This document shows, piece after piece, positions 36,728 to 46,313 of a stretch of DNA of 64,000 nt. Positions within the stretch are counted from its first letter, which is position 1, and each line of letters begins with the position of its first letter. Position numbers and translations under genes: made by a program. Source of the stretch: an uncultured Bacilli bacterium (GTDB taxonomy: Bacteria > Bacillota_I > Bacilli_A > RF39 > UBA660); NCBI GenBank assembly GCA_934122275.1, contig CAKOWI010000003.1:1-64000 (forward strand), written 5' to 3'. The notes below the pieces were generated by a model that ran no database searches, had not been told where the DNA came from, and saw only the letters and a program-made list of their open reading frames with translations.

Positions 36728-37921
36728 TCACTCTTTAAAATTTATACTTTCTATTATTTTATCAGTTTTCTCTTCATCTAATGAACTATAACCATCTCTT
36801 TTTACATATATGTATATTTCTAACAATCTATTATTTTGTAATGGTACAAAATACGAATTTACTATTCTAGTTTCGTCCGCATTATTTAATTTAAAATATA
36901 AAACCTTATTTTGATTAATTATTTTATCTTTTGTTAATAAAATATCATATTTACTTAACGAGTCTGTTAGTAATTCTTTAAATTCTTCATACTTAAAATC
37001 ATAATCATATTTTGGGTAATAGCTAATTTCTACTACTTCAATATTAGATTTATTAACGTTTTGTGATAAATAACTATAATAATAAGTGTCTATATCATTA
37101 TTAGTATGATTTTCTTCATCTAATTTCATGCAATCAGGCATTTTAATGGTAATATTATTATTAACTTTATACTCTACTATTTTACTATCTTCTTTTATAA
37201 TAGGAGACATTATAGCATTCCAAATTACCGTTATTACTATTAAAGTATACATAGCAAGTGCTAAACCAATTTTCGGATTTTTTTTATCCTTATGTTCAAA
37301 ATACCATTTACCTTTTATACTTTTTATATAGCTAGGCTTTAAAATGTCTGTGTAAAATAATTTTTTAAATTTACTAAATTTAAGATTTGAAATATCACTT
37401 TTAATAATCTTTTTATCTACAGCACTTTCTTTTGATCTAGCATTATATTTATCAAATATTTTTTCTAATTCATCTATATATGTTTGAATATCTGATTTAC
37501 CTGTTTCTTTATTTTTAAAGTCTAATGAAAAGAATATAGAAGGTGGTAAAACCATTAATAAAGCTAAAGTAGCATCAATCCATATTAAAGATAGAAATTC
37601 TTTATTTGTATATATTTCTTTAAATAAGTTTAATGTAACACCCGAACCATTTCTTATCATAGTTACTACTGGCATTAACACAAAAACATTTAAAAGTGCA
37701 ATTAAACAAGATGATACAATAAGATATATTCTTGTTTTCTTATCATTATATATATCTTTATTTACTAATTTATATCCTAAAACAATCCCAAAAACTATTA
37801 AGCAATCTAAATAGCCAGACGATAGGTTAAAAAATACATAAACTAATAACCAAGGAATAGAAAATAATATACCTCCTAGTATTCCAAAAAAGTACTTTAA
37901 CGTATTTTTCATATTATTCAC
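36728..37921 (-). CDS. Membrane protein of unknown function, 397 aa
   Basis: Four membrane helices in the first 140 residues, a charged cytoplasmic stretch to about 215, one more helix near 225-245, then a 150-residue extracellular-type domain. No family recognised. Its start overlaps the end of thrS by eight bases, so it is probably the last gene of the threonine T-box operon. Confidence 0.7.
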   Translation of the reverse strand: MNNMKNTLKYFFGILGGILFSIPWLLVYVFFNLSSGYLDCLIVFGIVLGYKLVNKDIYNDKKTRIYLIVSSCLIALLNVFVLMPVVTMIRNGSGVTLNLFKEIYTNKEFLSLIWIDATLALLMVLPPSIFFSLDFKNKETGKSDIQTYIDELEKIFDKYNARSKESAVDKKIIKSDISNLKFSKFKKLFYTDILKPSYIKSIKGKWYFEHKDKKNPKIGLALAMYTLIVITVIWNAIMSPIIKEDSKIVEYKVNNNITIKMPDCMKLDEENHTNNDIDTYYYSYLSQNVNKSNIEVVEISYYPKYDYDFKYEEFKELLTDSLSKYDILLTKDKIINQNKVLYFKLNNADETRIVNSYFVPLQNNRLLEIYIYVKRDGYSSLDEEKTDKIIESINFKE

Positions 37922-39680
37922 TCTTACTCTTCTTTTCTTTTATTTCATTAAGTAATAATTCTACAAATATATCTTTTGCAGCTGAATAAGTTTTATCAGA
38001 ACCATGTCTTCTATAACTTATTAATCCTTCACTTTTTTCTTTATCACCTAGTATGATATTAATAGGTATCTTCTTAACTTGTGCTTCTCTCATTTTATAT
38101 CCAAGTTTTTCTTCTCTATCATCTAATTCTGCTCTTACATTTACATCTTTTAACATTTTATAAATTTCTTTTGCATAATCTAAATGATAATTATTATTAA
38201 CTGGAATAATATTTACTTGTACAGGTGCAAGCCATGTTGGTAAATCACCTTTTGTTTCTTCTAAAATGTAAGCCATAAATCTATCTAATGAACCTAGTAT
38301 TGCTCTATGAAGTACAACTGGTGTTTTTTTATTTCCATCTTTATCAACGTATTTTAAGTCAAATTTAGCTGGTAAGCAAAAATCTAACTGGCAAGTTGAT
38401 AAAGTATATTCAGCACCTACAGCCGGTTTAACATTAACATCTAATTTAGGTCCATAAAATGCTGCTTCTCCAATTTCTTCAGTGTAAGCTATACCTAAAT
38501 CATTTAAAACCTTTCTAAGTTCACTTTCTGCTTTATTCCACATTTCATCATCTGGATAATATTTTTCTCTATCTTCTGGATCTCTTAATGATAAAACACA
38601 TCTATAATTAGTTATATTAAAGTCTTTATAAACATCAAAGATTAAATCAACAACGTTTTTAAATTCAGACTCTATTTGCTCTGGAGTAACAAATAAATGT
38701 GCATCATTTTGACAGAAATGTCTTCCTCTTTCAATACCCTTTAAAGCTCCTGATGATTCAAATCTAAAGTCATGAGCTATTTCCCCTATTCTAATTGGTA
38801 AGTCTTTATATGAATGTAATTTATTTGAATAAATCATCATATGATGTGGACAGTTCATAGGACGAAGTACAAACTCTTCATCTTCAACCTTCATCATAGG
38901 AAACATATTTTCTTTATAATGATCCCAATGTCCTGAAGTTTTATATAAATCAACAGTTCCAACACATGGAGTCATAACATGCATATATCCTAAATTTATT
39001 TCTTTATTTCTAATATAATTTTCAAGTTCTTGCCATATTATATAACCATTAGGTAAAAACATAGGCATTCCTTTACCAACTAAATCATGAGTCATAAATA
39101 TTTCTAAATCCTTACCTAGTTTTCTATGATCTCTTTCTTTAGCATCTTCTAATTCTTTTATGTAAGAATCTAATTCTTCTTCTGTTTCAAAGCATACTCC
39201 GTATATTCTTTGAAGCATTTTATTTTTTGAATCACCTTTAAAATATGCACCAGAGTGTTTAATTAATTTAAAGTACTTCATTTTCTTAGTAGTCTCAACG
39301 TGAGGACCACGGCAAAGATCAGTAAAGTCCCCTTGTGTATAACAAGAAATAACAGTACTATTTTCATCCATACGACTTATTAAATCTATCTTATATGGAT
39401 CATCTTTAAATCTTTCTAAAGCCTCTTCCTTAGATATTTCTTCTCTATAAATTCTCTTATCAGCTTTAGCACATTTCTTCATTTCTTTTTCTATTTTAGG
39501 TAAGTCTTCATCAGTTAAAGTTTTATCTCCTAAATCTATATCATAATAAAATCCATCTTCTATTACTGGTCCTACCCAAAATTTAGCTTCTGGATATAAA
39601 TGTTTTACAGCTTGTGCAAGTAAATGTGCACAAGAGTGATTAAGTATATTTAATTTTTCATTTTCCTTTATATTTATCAT
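37914..39680 (-). CDS. thrS: Threonyl-tRNA synthetase lacking the TGS domain
   Basis: 588 residues against about 640. It begins directly with the editing domain (NHSCAHLLAQAVKHLYPEAKF); the usual 60-residue N-terminal TGS domain is missing, and GGGAG before the ATG shows this is the true start. The catalytic core is intact: MNCPHHMMIY and RHFCQNDAHLF (zinc Cys/His), HRAILGSLDRFMAYI, and the anticodon domain with APVQVNIIPV. Fourth part of the T-box(Thr) operon. Confidence 0.95.
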   Translation of the reverse strand: MINIKENEKLNILNHSCAHLLAQAVKHLYPEAKFWVGPVIEDGFYYDIDLGDKTLTDEDLPKIEKEMKKCAKADKRIYREEISKEEALERFKDDPYKIDLISRMDENSTVISCYTQGDFTDLCRGPHVETTKKMKYFKLIKHSGAYFKGDSKNKMLQRIYGVCFETEEELDSYIKELEDAKERDHRKLGKDLEIFMTHDLVGKGMPMFLPNGYIIWQELENYIRNKEINLGYMHVMTPCVGTVDLYKTSGHWDHYKENMFPMMKVEDEEFVLRPMNCPHHMMIYSNKLHSYKDLPIRIGEIAHDFRFESSGALKGIERGRHFCQNDAHLFVTPEQIESEFKNVVDLIFDVYKDFNITNYRCVLSLRDPEDREKYYPDDEMWNKAESELRKVLNDLGIAYTEEIGEAAFYGPKLDVNVKPAVGAEYTLSTCQLDFCLPAKFDLKYVDKDGNKKTPVVLHRAILGSLDRFMAYILEETKGDLPTWLAPVQVNIIPVNNNYHLDYAKEIYKMLKDVNVRAELDDREEKLGYKMREAQVKKIPINIILGDKEKSEGLISYRRHGSDKTYSAAKDIFVELLLNEIKEKKSKSE

Positions 39681-39695
39681 TTTTCTTATCTCCCT

Positions 39696-40463
39696 TTAAT
39701 TATTTTTTATTTCAATTTCAAATGTTCTTATATTAAATCCACCTTGTTTTTTATAATAATAATTTATTAAACTTTCTATATTTTTATACATATTAGCTGG
39801 TTTATCAATCTCAAAACACTTTATATATAATTTAATAAACTCATCTTCTGGTAATTTAAATACATGATATTTTCTTCTATACTCCTTATCGGTGAGTATC
39901 TTATATACCTTTACTTTAGGTAATTTTGGAAGTGCTAAAAACTCAGCATACATATCATAAATACTATCAAGTAAAGAATAATATATTAAGTTAAACTGTG
40001 GATTATTTTCTTTTAAAGCAACCTTTAGTTTATCTAAATAATTCCATAAATAATAATTATTTTTATCTAATCCATATGATCCTATCTCATTAAAAGGTTT
40101 ATCTATATATTCTAAAGCCTTATCTTGAAGATACTTTACCGTACCATCAGTATCATATATTATTTTCCCGTATGCAAATATCATTGCAGTAAACTGTTTA
40201 TTTTCCTTAAATTCATATTCCATACAGTTAATTATTTTATATTTAGTATTCATAAAGTACTCTACTAAATAACTATTAGAATCTATATCTCCCATTTTAG
40301 AATAATTACATCCATCTTTTAATACAAGATAAACATTTATGCTAGAAGAATCATCATAATCATCTAATGCATAAGATCCATATAATACTGCTCCAATAAT
40401 ATCATCGTCTTCTTCGTACTTTTTTAAAAATTCCTTAAGTGCTAGTTTCCACTTTTCAACCAA
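39696..40463 (-). CDS. Nucleotidyltransferase-fold protein
   Basis: 255 residues. IGAVLYGSYALDDYDDSSSINVYLVL resembles the GS-x10-D-x-D start of minimal nucleotidyltransferases, but the DxD is replaced by SIN, so it may be inactive or use other residues. The TTG start (40463) is spaced eight bases from AAGGAG. It overlaps the Nudix gene end by eight bases and lies 15 bases ahead of thrS. Confidence 0.65.
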   Translation of the reverse strand: MVEKWKLALKEFLKKYEEDDDIIGAVLYGSYALDDYDDSSSINVYLVLKDGCNYSKMGDIDSNSYLVEYFMNTKYKIINCMEYEFKENKQFTAMIFAYGKIIYDTDGTVKYLQDKALEYIDKPFNEIGSYGLDKNNYYLWNYLDKLKVALKENNPQFNLIYYSLLDSIYDMYAEFLALPKLPKVKVYKILTDKEYRRKYHVFKLPEDEFIKLYIKCFEIDKPANMYKNIESLINYYYKKQGGFNIRTFEIEIKNN

Positions 40464-41004
40464 TGTAATCACTCCTTTCTATGATTTTTCTTATTTTATT
40501 TAAGCAATCTTTATCATTTTCGTAACTGTATGTTGTTTCATCAGTCTCTTTAATCATATAAATAAAGTCATTAAATTTTACATATTTTAAACTTTCCACT
40601 TCTTCATCTTGCTTCTTAAATTCATTAATATTTTTTCTTGTTAATACAAAGAAATTATTCTTAAAGCAATTATTATTTGGCTGATTTTGTTTAACTCTAT
40701 TTATGAACCTAATATTTTTCTCTGAAATATTTAATCCAATTTCCTCCTCTAGTTCATTTTTTGCAGCACATAAAGGTGTCACCCCAGAAGAAACATGACC
40801 ACCTGGCACACATAGTTTTCCTGGATTACTATCTTTGCTTAAACTTCTTCTTTCTAATAATATTTCATCACCTTTTATAACAAAAATTCTAACCTCTTCA
40901 TGATATAATAAATGTTTATGCACATAATCTCTTGTTTCTACTCGATTAGTTAAATTGCCATCTTCATCTAATACTTGCAATAATTCATCACAACTTTTAT
41001 AAAT
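40456..41004 (-). CDS. Nudix hydrolase, probable AUU start
   Basis: About 182 residues. Core LLQVLDEDGNLT, then VCIPGGH-like LCVPGGHVSSGVTPLCAAKNELEEEIGL, a full Nudix box (GGH-x5-x-AAKNELEEEIG). The open frame reaches a GTG at 41031, but that lies in the T-box terminator. GGAGG (41013-41017) is followed at the proper distance by ATT TAT AAA, so I place the start at the AUU at 41002-41004; no in-frame ATG, GTG or TTG is properly spaced. First gene behind the threonine T-box. Confidence 0.75.
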   Translation of the reverse strand: MYKSCDELLQVLDEDGNLTNRVETRDYVHKHLLYHEEVRIFVIKGDEILLERRSLSKDSNPGKLCVPGGHVSSGVTPLCAAKNELEEEIGLNISEKNIRFINRVKQNQPNNNCFKNNFFVLTRKNINEFKKQDEEVESLKYVKFNDFIYMIKETDETTYSYENDKDCLNKIRKIIERSDYIG

Positions 41005-41022
41005 ACAAATCACCTCCAAAAT

Positions 41023-41234
41023 AAAAAGCACATCCTATAAAAGGAGTGCTTAAAACACGGTACCATCCTTACATTTAACTTAATTTGATAACGTGTTACT
41101 TCTAACACGGAAAGTCCCATTACAGGCTTCTGCTCAAAAGTAGTAATCTTATAATTAGTTTATCTAACTTCCACCACTTGTTAAACTCTCTTTGAAACAT
41201 CATCATAAAATCTTGTCTTTATCACTGCATTTAT
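41023..41234 (-). ncRNA. T-box riboswitch leader, threonine-specific (ACU)
   Basis: Minus strand. AGAGAG and GTGG stem I elements, specifier ACU (41142-41144) followed by A, ACGTTATC, core AAGGATGGTACCGTG, and a terminator AGCAC-TCCT/AGGA-TGTGCT with T5. It controls the Nudix gene, the nucleotidyltransferase-like gene, thrS and probably the membrane gene at 36728. Confidence 0.9.
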
Positions 41235-41240
41235 ACCAAA

Positions 41241-41269
41241 ATAATACTACAAAAAAATACAGAAGTCAA
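41241..41269 (-). promoter_or_regulatory. Promoter of the threonine T-box operon
   Basis: TTGACT (41264-41269), 17-base spacer, TATTAT (41241-41246). Confidence 0.75.
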
Positions 41270-41400
41270 TTACCTTATATGTAATAGTATAAGCTAATAA
41301 AGGCAACACTTTTAATAAATATAATTTCAAGTCTTTTTGGCACTATTAAAGTTTGATTGAATAATTAGATCATTAATAGTATAATATTTATGGTGATTAT

Positions 41401-42291
41401 ATGAATTCTAATAACAATTATACTTTATGGATTATTTTTATAGGATACTATATATCCTATTTAGTTTTTGGAGGATTAGTATCTTTCCTTATAGGATTTT
41501 CCGTTTTAGCTGTAACTATTTTAATGGTTACCATAAGAAATAGAATAAGAGAGAAAAAAGCATTTCAAAAGTTAAATTTTAATTTTGAATATATAAGAGA
41601 AATCCCAAATTATATAGACGTTAATGATATTATGTTTTTAACTCATACAAGTTTTTGGAGTAGCAAAAACATTAAACTAATAATAATGCAACTATATCTT
41701 AAGGGTGTAATAGAAATTAAAAATGAAAATGATAGAACAACTATAACAAAATCAGATAAAAAATTTATGGTTTCTTATGCAGAAAAATATATATGTGATT
41801 ATATAACCAGTGAAAATAAAGATAGCTTTAATTATGCTACTTATACCAATATGGTAAAAAAGGATATATTAAATAAAGATCTTTCATATGATGAAAATGA
41901 TTTAAGCCTTTTTAAATTTTACTTCTTCTTTAGTTCATTAATATTTATAGTCTTTGCCATTTTATATTGCTGGGTATATAGGTGGGATTTAAATGTCTCG
42001 GTAATGGTAGGATTTATATTACTTAACTTTCCAAGTGTATTCTTATCACAAATAGATAAGATAACAAAAACATTAAATTTAAAATTTTCTGATAAAGGAT
42101 GGGCATATAAATATATAATAAATGCTTATAAAAAATTTCTAAAAGATTTTACACGAATGAATGAGTTAAAAAATACTGACTATCATTTATGGCAAAAACA
42201 TCTTTTGTTTGCACAAGCCCTAAACATTAACTTAGACTATAGCAATTTACCTGATATTAATATGAATATCTTTGATGATAAAGGAAAATAG
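41401..42291 (+). CDS. Membrane protein with DUF2207-like C-terminal region
   Basis: 296 residues. One long or two short N-terminal helices (10-45), a soluble block (NDIMFLTHTSFWSSKNIKLIIMQLYLKGVIEIKN) that resembles the winged-helix-like part of DUF2207 proteins, two helices near 175-220, and a charged tail. The DUF2207 link is tentative. Monocistronic. Confidence 0.55.
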   Translation: MNSNNNYTLWIIFIGYYISYLVFGGLVSFLIGFSVLAVTILMVTIRNRIREKKAFQKLNFNFEYIREIPNYIDVNDIMFLTHTSFWSSKNIKLIIMQLYLKGVIEIKNENDRTTITKSDKKFMVSYAEKYICDYITSENKDSFNYATYTNMVKKDILNKDLSYDENDLSLFKFYFFFSSLIFIVFAILYCWVYRWDLNVSVMVGFILLNFPSVFLSQIDKITKTLNLKFSDKGWAYKYIINAYKKFLKDFTRMNELKNTDYHLWQKHLLFAQALNINLDYSNLPDINMNIFDDKGK

Positions 42292-42317
42292 AGACTTTCT
42301 TAAGCCTCTATTTTCTA
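42289..42317. terminator. Bidirectional terminator
   Basis: AAATAGAG/CTCTATTT stem between two convergent genes. Confidence 0.65.
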
Positions 42318-43234
42318 TTATTTTCACCAATCATTTTAGTATCTACTGTTAATTGTTTTATTCTTTCTATTATTCTAACTGCTTTTACTCTTTCTGATTT
42401 ATTATTAGTTGTAATACTTAAGTGTTCTTCTAACTCTTTTAAATCTAAATTAGATGTTATAAAAGTAGGAAGACCTTCTTGCATTCTATATTGAAGTATT
42501 GTACCAAGTATCTCATCCCTACTCCAAGAAGTAACTCCTTCTGCACCCAAATCATCAATTAAAAGAAGTTTTGCGTATTTAACCTCATTATACTTATCTT
42601 TAAATTCATCATTACTATTAGACTGAAAACTAGCTTTTAAACTTCTTAAATATTCTGGCCAATATATTATTACACTTTTATAACCATTTTTAGCAAGTTC
42701 ATTAAACATTGCCGCTAGAAGATAAGTTTTCCCGCATCCGAAGTTACCATGCAAATATAATCCTTTACCAAAATTTCCTTTTTTATATTCTTTTATGTAA
42801 TTTAAAATCCATTTAATTACTTTTTCTCTTTGCTTATCATCAGTATAAATATCTTTTATTCTAGCTTCCTTTATTTCTCTTGGAATATCTATACTAGTAA
42901 CGTTTTTTTGATATTTAGTTTCATCTATAAGCTTATTCTTATATCTACAAGCGACATAAGAAAAACTTAGTTTTCCATCCCTTAATATAGGAAAATAACA
43001 AAAACCATTCATACTATTTTTGCAAGTAAGAAGTCCTTTACAATTTTTACAATTTTTATATTCTTTAACACTATCTTCTATGGATGATGTATATTTCATT
43101 AATTCATCATCACTTAAATTAATACTGTTTACTATCTTTTTAAATACTTCATCTTTTAAAGCTTCATTATATGATACTTTTAACTTATAATTTAAGTCAG
43201 ATACTTCTTTAATACTTTTAGATGCTCTTTCCAA
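42308..43234 (-). CDS. dnaI: Helicase loader DnaI
   Basis: 308 residues, B. subtilis DnaI/DnaC type AAA+. N-terminal zinc-binding segment (CKNCKGLLTCKNS), Walker A GNFGCGKTYLL near 165, Walker B KLLLIDDLGAE, sensor SNLDLKEL. Loads the replicative helicase. UUG start after AAGGTG. Follows dnaB by 14 bases. Confidence 0.93.
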   Translation of the reverse strand: MERASKSIKEVSDLNYKLKVSYNEALKDEVFKKIVNSINLSDDELMKYTSSIEDSVKEYKNCKNCKGLLTCKNSMNGFCYFPILRDGKLSFSYVACRYKNKLIDETKYQKNVTSIDIPREIKEARIKDIYTDDKQREKVIKWILNYIKEYKKGNFGKGLYLHGNFGCGKTYLLAAMFNELAKNGYKSVIIYWPEYLRSLKASFQSNSNDEFKDKYNEVKYAKLLLIDDLGAEGVTSWSRDEILGTILQYRMQEGLPTFITSNLDLKELEEHLSITTNNKSERVKAVRIIERIKQLTVDTKMIGENNRK

Positions 43235-43248
43235 TTTTTACACCTTCT

Positions 43249-44547
43249 TTACGAAAATTCTTTTAACATATCCTTAAGTGATTTTTCATCATCATAACTA
43301 ATTTGTTCTTTTTTTATGTTCTGATTAAACCAATCTGGTAATATATCTTCTTTTGTAGATTTACTATTTCGAACCTGATTTTCTTGTTTTATCGATTTTT
43401 TATATTCTTTTTCTGCAGCTTTCATAGCTTCTAAAACAGTTTCTATTCCAAGCCTTTTCCACTGTGATGCTATAGTTTCTATATAACTCCTAGTTAATTT
43501 TTTATTATTTATTTTAAGTACATAATCAATTAATACATTAACTACACCTGGATTAAGTTTAAAATCAGTTAGTAAAGATTCTAATAACGATAAATCCCTA
43601 CTAGATGGTTTAGCACCATTACTTCTTCCTTTTAAGAAATTATATGGAGTTGTATTTTCAAATACGTATATCATTTTAGCTCTTTTATCATCCGAGCTAA
43701 TTGGATTCTTTAAGTATTCAGGTTGATTTTTATATATCAAAGATGGAAGCTTATTTTCATTTTGATATTTATAATAATTCCTAACATTTCTTCTAAGCAA
43801 ATTTTTATCTATTAAACCATTTTCTTTTATAGAGTTTAATATAGAAGATTTCATCTCTAAAGCATCCATATTATATACAAATGATAATTCATTTATTAAT
43901 CTTTTAACTTCTCTACTAAACGTTTTTTGAGTAATAATGCCAGATGGAACAGATGAAATTAATAAATCAAAATCAAATGACTCATCAATACTTATAATAC
44001 CCGTCTTGTTTACCCTCAAGTCCTCATTTAAATTATCATATCCAGTAGCTGGAACACTTTCAAATACATCACTAAATTTACATGTTATTTCTTCATATGA
44101 AGATAAATTAATTCTTGGAACTTTAAAGTACGATAATAAATCTTCATACTCTTTTTTTCCTATATTATTATACAAAACTATATTTAATATTGGGTGATTA
44201 AAAAATTCAGATGCTGATATTGGAGAGTATAATTCATAAACATAAGAATTTGATTCACCTTTTTTTATAAATGTCTTAACTAGTCCAATTGCTTCTAACT
44301 TCTTTCTAGCTGTTATTATTGCATCCATTTTTATCCTTAAGCTTGTCATTAGATGATGATGAGTATATTCATTAGATAAAAGTTCTGACTTATTTAAATC
44401 AGCCCATAAAGTATAATATAAACTAGTAGCTATACTGCCCATTATAGGTTGATATAACATACTTATAATTTTTCTATCGTTATCGCTTAAAATAGTTCTA
44501 TTAACTACTACAAAAGTATCAGCTGGTAAAATATTAATTTCTCTCAT
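43249..44547 (-). CDS. dnaB: Replication initiation/membrane attachment protein DnaB (Firmicutes type)
   Basis: 432 residues. N-terminal winged helix (LSDNDRKIISMLYQPIMGSIATSLYYTLW) and C-terminal DnaD-like helical domain (SLLESLLTDFKLNPGVVNVLIDYVLKINNKKLTRSYIETIASQWKRLGI). Helicase co-loader with DnaI at the origin. The ATG at 44547 is set by AGAGGTGACTACT; three upstream codons were dropped. Confidence 0.9.
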   Translation of the reverse strand: MREINILPADTFVVVNRTILSDNDRKIISMLYQPIMGSIATSLYYTLWADLNKSELLSNEYTHHHLMTSLRIKMDAIITARKKLEAIGLVKTFIKKGESNSYVYELYSPISASEFFNHPILNIVLYNNIGKKEYEDLLSYFKVPRINLSSYEEITCKFSDVFESVPATGYDNLNEDLRVNKTGIISIDESFDFDLLISSVPSGIITQKTFSREVKRLINELSFVYNMDALEMKSSILNSIKENGLIDKNLLRRNVRNYYKYQNENKLPSLIYKNQPEYLKNPISSDDKRAKMIYVFENTTPYNFLKGRSNGAKPSSRDLSLLESLLTDFKLNPGVVNVLIDYVLKINNKKLTRSYIETIASQWKRLGIETVLEAMKAAEKEYKKSIKQENQVRNSKSTKEDILPDWFNQNIKKEQISYDDEKSLKDMLKEFS

Positions 44548-44597
44548 AGTAGTCACCTCTTAAATATATTTTAATCTATTTATGTTATTATTTCAAG

Positions 44598-44628
44598 AAA
44601 AAAGACTTGAATTCATCCATCAAGTCTA
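44598..44628 (-). terminator. Terminator after the YjdF-like gene
   Basis: GACTTGA/TCAAGTC stem with T6 on the minus strand. Confidence 0.75.
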
Positions 44629-44629
44629 G

Positions 44630-45232
44630 TTATTTTAAATCATTAATTGCTTTTCTTAAGAAACCCTTTTTTGTTTTTTTACTTTCTATTATATAAAGTA
44701 TAGATACAATTATGCTACCTAAAAATGCAACTAACATATCTTCCATTGTATCTGATACACCAGTTTCTATAGAATGCTGAACATTCATCTTTAAAAATGT
44801 ATCAGCTCCATACTCTAAAAACTCCCATAAAGATGCTATCATAAGGGTAAACGATATTATAAAAATTACGTTAAATAACTTGTTCTTATCATTATAAACC
44901 TTAAGAAAATTCATTATTACAAGAGATAATATAGCTGTTAATATACCCGATAAAAAATGTGCGAATAAATCATACCACCAAACTTTATTGTATAAATTAA
45001 CAACACTTCCAACAAAATGAGCTAATATAATAAATATTACATAAACAAACTCCATATTATCAGTTATTTTAAATTTAAATATTTTGCCAAAAATTCTAGG
45101 TAGTAGAAAAACAAGTGGAACAGTAATATCAGAAAGAAGTCTATCATTGGCACCTATGTTTAAATCCCTAACAAAGAAACATATTGATGCTAATGAAAAT
45201 ATGAATATTAAAGTATTATTTATCTTTTTCAT
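44630..45232 (-). CDS. DUF2238/YjdF-like membrane protein
   Basis: 200 residues with six membrane helices. The conserved polar sites WWYDLFAHFLSG, ASLWEFLEYGAD and GVSDTMEDMLVAFLG match the DUF2238 family (His, Glu and Asp in the membrane). Function unknown. It follows galE by 12 bases. Confidence 0.75.
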   Translation of the reverse strand: MKKINNTLIFIFSLASICFFVRDLNIGANDRLLSDITVPLVFLLPRIFGKIFKFKITDNMEFVYVIFIILAHFVGSVVNLYNKVWWYDLFAHFLSGILTAILSLVIMNFLKVYNDKNKLFNVIFIISFTLMIASLWEFLEYGADTFLKMNVQHSIETGVSDTMEDMLVAFLGSIIVSILYIIESKKTKKGFLRKAINDLK

Positions 45233-45244
45233 AACAAATCATCT

Positions 45245-46243
45245 CTATTTATTATTTTTAACATAGTTATAGGCATCAAGACACATCTCTTCAATACCTT
45301 TTTTAGCCTTCCAACCTAATTTTTCATATGCATATGAAGGATCAGAATAGCAAGCATCTATATCACCTGGTCTTCTTTCTTTTATCTCATAATTTACCTT
45401 TATATCATTTACCCTCATAAACGTATTAACTAAATCTAAAACACTATATCCATTACCAGTACCTAAATTATATGCATCACATCCACTTTCATTTAATACC
45501 TTTTTTATGGCCTTTACGTGTCCTTCTGCTAAATCAACAACATGTATATAATCTCTTACACCAGTACCATCATGTGTATCATAATCATTTCCAAATATTC
45601 CTAAACTCTTTAATTCACCAGTTGCAACCTTTATTATGTATGGCATCAAATTATTAGGTATACCATTTGGATTTTCTCCTATTAATCCAGATTTATGAGC
45701 TCCTATAGGATTAAAATATCTAAGTATCGCAATACTCCATTCATTATCAGATTTATATAAATCCCTTAAAATACCCTCTATAATCAACTTAGTTGCACCA
45801 TAAGGATTTGTAGTTGATAGTGGAAAATCCTCCTTTATAGGAAGCTTATGTGGCTTTCCATACACAGTAGCACTTGATGAAAATACTATTTTTTTAACAT
45901 TATGTTCACCAGCAACTTCTAATAAACTTAATGTAGAATCAATATTATTTCTATAATACATTAATGGTTTCATAACAGACTCACCAACAGCCTTATATCC
46001 AGCAAAATGAATTATAGCATCTATTTTATGTTCATCAAAAATCTTATTTAATAGATCCTTATCTCTAACATCTCCTTCATAAAAAGTTACTTTCTTACTT
46101 GTGATTTTTTCAATCATATCCACAACTTCTCTTTTGGAATTAGATAAATTATCTATTATAACTATATCATATCCACTTTCTATTAAAGATACACAAGTAT
46201 GACTACCAATATAACCAGTACCACCAGTTACTAATATTTTCAT
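45245..46243 (-). CDS. galE: UDP-glucose 4-epimerase
   Basis: Interconverts UDP-glucose and UDP-galactose for cell-surface sugars. 332 residues, extended SDR. NAD loop GGTGYIGSHTCV, SSSATVYG catalytic Ser region, and Y-x3-K in NPYGATK. Intact, with a normal start behind AGGTGATAATAA. Confidence 0.95.
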   Translation of the reverse strand: MKILVTGGTGYIGSHTCVSLIESGYDIVIIDNLSNSKREVVDMIEKITSKKVTFYEGDVRDKDLLNKIFDEHKIDAIIHFAGYKAVGESVMKPLMYYRNNIDSTLSLLEVAGEHNVKKIVFSSSATVYGKPHKLPIKEDFPLSTTNPYGATKLIIEGILRDLYKSDNEWSIAILRYFNPIGAHKSGLIGENPNGIPNNLMPYIIKVATGELKSLGIFGNDYDTHDGTGVRDYIHVVDLAEGHVKAIKKVLNESGCDAYNLGTGNGYSVLDLVNTFMRVNDIKVNYEIKERRPGDIDACYSDPSYAYEKLGWKAKKGIEEMCLDAYNYVKNNK

Positions 46244-46274
46244 TTATTATCACCTCTATAATAATTATATCATG

Positions 46275-46302
46275 AAAAAAAGATTCTTTGAGAATCTTTT
46301 TA
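46275..46302 (-). terminator. Terminator after the pilin/BspA gene
   Basis: AAAGATTCT/AGAATCTTT stem followed by T7 on the minus strand. Confidence 0.75.
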
Positions 46303-46313
46303 GTTAATTTTAC

